NCBI GenBank assembly: GCA_013285945.1 | Contig: JABDGP010000015.1 | Location: 1-50,772, forward strand | Reading direction: 5' to 3' | DNA length: 50,772 bases | Origin: Bacteroidota bacterium | GTDB taxonomy: Bacteria > Bacteroidota > Bacteroidia > Cytophagales > Cyclobacteriaceae | Shown: one piece after another, positions 49,473-50,772 of the stretch | Layout of the letters: every line of letters begins with the position of its first letter | Numbering within the stretch: position 1 is the first letter of the stretch | Program-made: the position numbers and the translations under genes | The notes under the pieces: generated by a model | Seen by the model: the letters and a program-made list of their open reading frames with translations, nothing else | Databases searched by the model: none | What the model was told of the DNA's origin: nothing

Positions 49473-50772
49473 TCAGGTTTTATTAAGGAATACCAATTTA
49501 ATATTATCTGCTTTGCTTACATTTTTGTAGAAGTCAACCAGTTCATTGTAAGTCTCTTTTGGGAAACGACCCTTCCAGACTTTCATGCGCCTTGTATAAG
49601 TCACTTTGCCGGCATCGAACTTAAAACTTGCTTCGTACTCACCAAATTTAGATGTGTACTTCATTGGCTCAGGTAGAAATTCAGGATAGAGATTTTCCGG
49701 AACTGTAAATTGAATGGTATCGAGATCTAGGTAGTTTGATTTACGAACGACCTCTGTTTTTCTTTCAGCAATTTTTTCAGGAGCACCAGAGATCCTGTTC
49801 ATCAGATTAGGTGTAACGAAGAGCCGCTTACCACTTGCAGATGCGTATCTGCTGAGAGTTAAGTCCAGATTGATTGCAGCCGACGGAACCTTGTCCTTCT
49901 TTTCGGTTATCGAAAATGAATTGACACTGAAGTTTGGAATGTCTGTATTCTCTTCAATCCATTTCTTTTGCTTGTCAGAATTATTAAACGCCCAATTTAA
50001 TCCACCATTCTCGTACTGAATCCCAGTTGCTGTAGTTTTGATTTTTGCTTTTGCATTGCCGGAGGCATCAACAGTTACCATTGCTGTTCTGGACTGTAAG
50101 TTTTGCTCGGGAGTGTAGTTAATCGTGCGTACCAATTTCCCGCCGTCTTCAGTTACCATCATGGCCCATCGGTCTTCGGTAAATGTGCCCTGATATCCAA
50201 ATGGATTTGACTGACTAGTACATTCTAGCCATAATGTGTCTTTTCCGTTTGGCACGGAAACAATCACGTGATTAAACTGATGACTTGGGAAATCGGTTTT
50301 AACCTCACGCTCATTTCGCCCGGCCTGTATAACTGTATAATAACCCTTTATGCCCACTTCTTTTAGCATGGCAACGGTGTAGTTGGAAAGTGCTTTGCAA
50401 TCTCCGTATCCTGTTTCATCAACAACTGATGGCGGGAAGGGTTGTAATCCACCAATGCCAAGTTGGATGCTTACGTACCGGGTCTTGCTTTGCATATATT
50501 CGTAAATAGCTTTTGCTTTCTGCACATCTGTGGTCAATCCTTTAGTAAGTTCTTTCACTTTTAATTTGACCGGCTCGGGGAGTTCGCCTCTGCCATCATT
50601 CAAGGTCTTCTGCCACTTTCCATAATCTTGCCATGATTGCATCGTGCCCGAATAGCCTTCATATTCGAAGGCAGTTGGTGCAACCATGATTTGCGGAATC
50701 GTTTCGCGCGATGGAGAATAGGGTTCAAATTTAAGTGGCTTTAAATTTTCGAAACTCCAGGTGATAGATTCA
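49473..50772 (-). CDS. DUF3857/transglutaminase-like protein, N-terminus outside window
   Basis: The frame is open to the right edge, so only the C-terminal part (about 432 residues) is seen. The left part (KPLKFEPYSPSRETIPQIMV and FEYEGYSGTMQSWQDYGKW) fits the end of DUF3857, and the transglutaminase core follows: SIQLGIGGLQPFPPSVV, YGDCKALSNYTVAML with the catalytic Cys, SHQFNHVIVSVP with the His, and DTLWLECTSQSNPFGYQG, where the third catalytic position is Glu-Cys as in many Bacteroidota relatives. The C-terminal domain has no known motif. Such proteins are usually secreted; the signal peptide would lie outside. An internal ATG at 50687 is not the true start. Confidence 0.85.
   Translation of the reverse strand, partial: ESITWSFENLKPLKFEPYSPSRETIPQIMVAPTAFEYEGYSGTMQSWQDYGKWQKTLNDGRGELPEPVKLKVKELTKGLTTDVQKAKAIYEYMQSKTRYVSIQLGIGGLQPFPPSVVDETGYGDCKALSNYTVAMLKEVGIKGYYTVIQAGRNEREVKTDFPSHQFNHVIVSVPNGKDTLWLECTSQSNPFGYQGTFTEDRWAMMVTEDGGKLVRTINYTPEQNLQSRTAMVTVDASGNAKAKIKTTATGIQYENGGLNWAFNNSDKQKKWIEENTDIPNFSVNSFSITEKKDKVPSAAINLDLTLSRYASASGKRLFVTPNLMNRISGAPEKIAERKTEVVRKSNYLDLDTIQFTVPENLYPEFLPEPMKYTSKFGEYEASFKFDAGKVTYTRRMKVWKGRFPKETYNELVDFYKNVSKADNIKLVFLNKT

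Overview
The window looks like a chromosomal segment of a Bacteroidota bacterium, most likely from the Cytophagales. The grounds are a GldB-type gliding lipoprotein, a DUF5686 outer-membrane protein with a carboxypeptidase-like N-terminal domain, SurA-type chaperone clusters, a DUF1800/DUF1501 pair, a DUF4783 protein, and repeated Bacteroidota-type promoter elements (TTTG about 19 nt upstream of TAnnTTTG). Genus and species cannot be assigned from the sequence alone. Most of the window is core genome. I saw no rRNA, tRNA, CRISPR array, insertion sequence, prophage or att site. Coding density is high, and the longest gap between genes is the 222 nt between serS and rho, so no stretch over 300 nt lacks a gene.

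Layout. 1-6130 (minus): three SurA/parvulin-type periplasmic chaperones, then a MoxR AAA+ ATPase and an M20 amidohydrolase cut by the left edge. 6197-10331 (minus): serS followed by a complete partner-switching set (PP2C phosphatase, STAS anti-anti-sigma factor, RsbW-like kinase). 10555-15627 (plus): rho with a long disordered N-terminal linker, then four tandem TPM-domain genes. 15753-21572 (plus): glyA, a VapBC-type toxin-antitoxin pair fused into the start of tatC, rpiB, a nitroreductase, a threonine/serine dehydratase and an L-threonine 3-dehydrogenase. 21664-24265 (plus): a DUF1800/DUF1501 pair, the second with a Tat signal. 24266-28954 (minus): DUF5686 protein, nadD, gmk, a zinc-finger anti-sigma factor and its ECF sigma factor. 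29014-35144 (minus): nadC, DUF4783 protein, PrsW-like protease, thioredoxin-like protein, PhoD-like phosphatase, Gfo/Idh/MocA oxidoreductase and a small beta-barrel protein. 35309-39725 (plus): rimP-nusA-infB with a consensus promoter, a leader hairpin and a strong terminator. 39792-50772: RDD protein, two DinB-fold proteins, an M14 peptidase, deoxynucleoside kinase, GldB, a LysE/ATP-grasp/DinB operon, a YHS-domain protein, recX, an SDR enzyme and a transglutaminase-like protein cut by the right edge.

Connections. NadD and NadC both serve NAD synthesis. GlyA, the dehydratase and threonine dehydrogenase converge on serine/glycine/threonine interconversion. TatC and the Tat-signal DUF1501 protein are a plausible exporter and substrate. 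The translation/transcription operon rimP-nusA-infB and rho are standard housekeeping genes.

I found no clear new defence or mobile system. The most interesting points are the hairpin just before rimP, an inverted repeat between the -33 and -7 elements of the toxin-antitoxin promoter, the TPM array with an in-frame junction, a non-ATG start and a 14-nt tandem duplication, and a compact ATP-grasp plus LysE-exporter operon of unknown product. Several start codons were moved from the longest possible ORF because that start was TTG or GTG while an ATG lay just inside.
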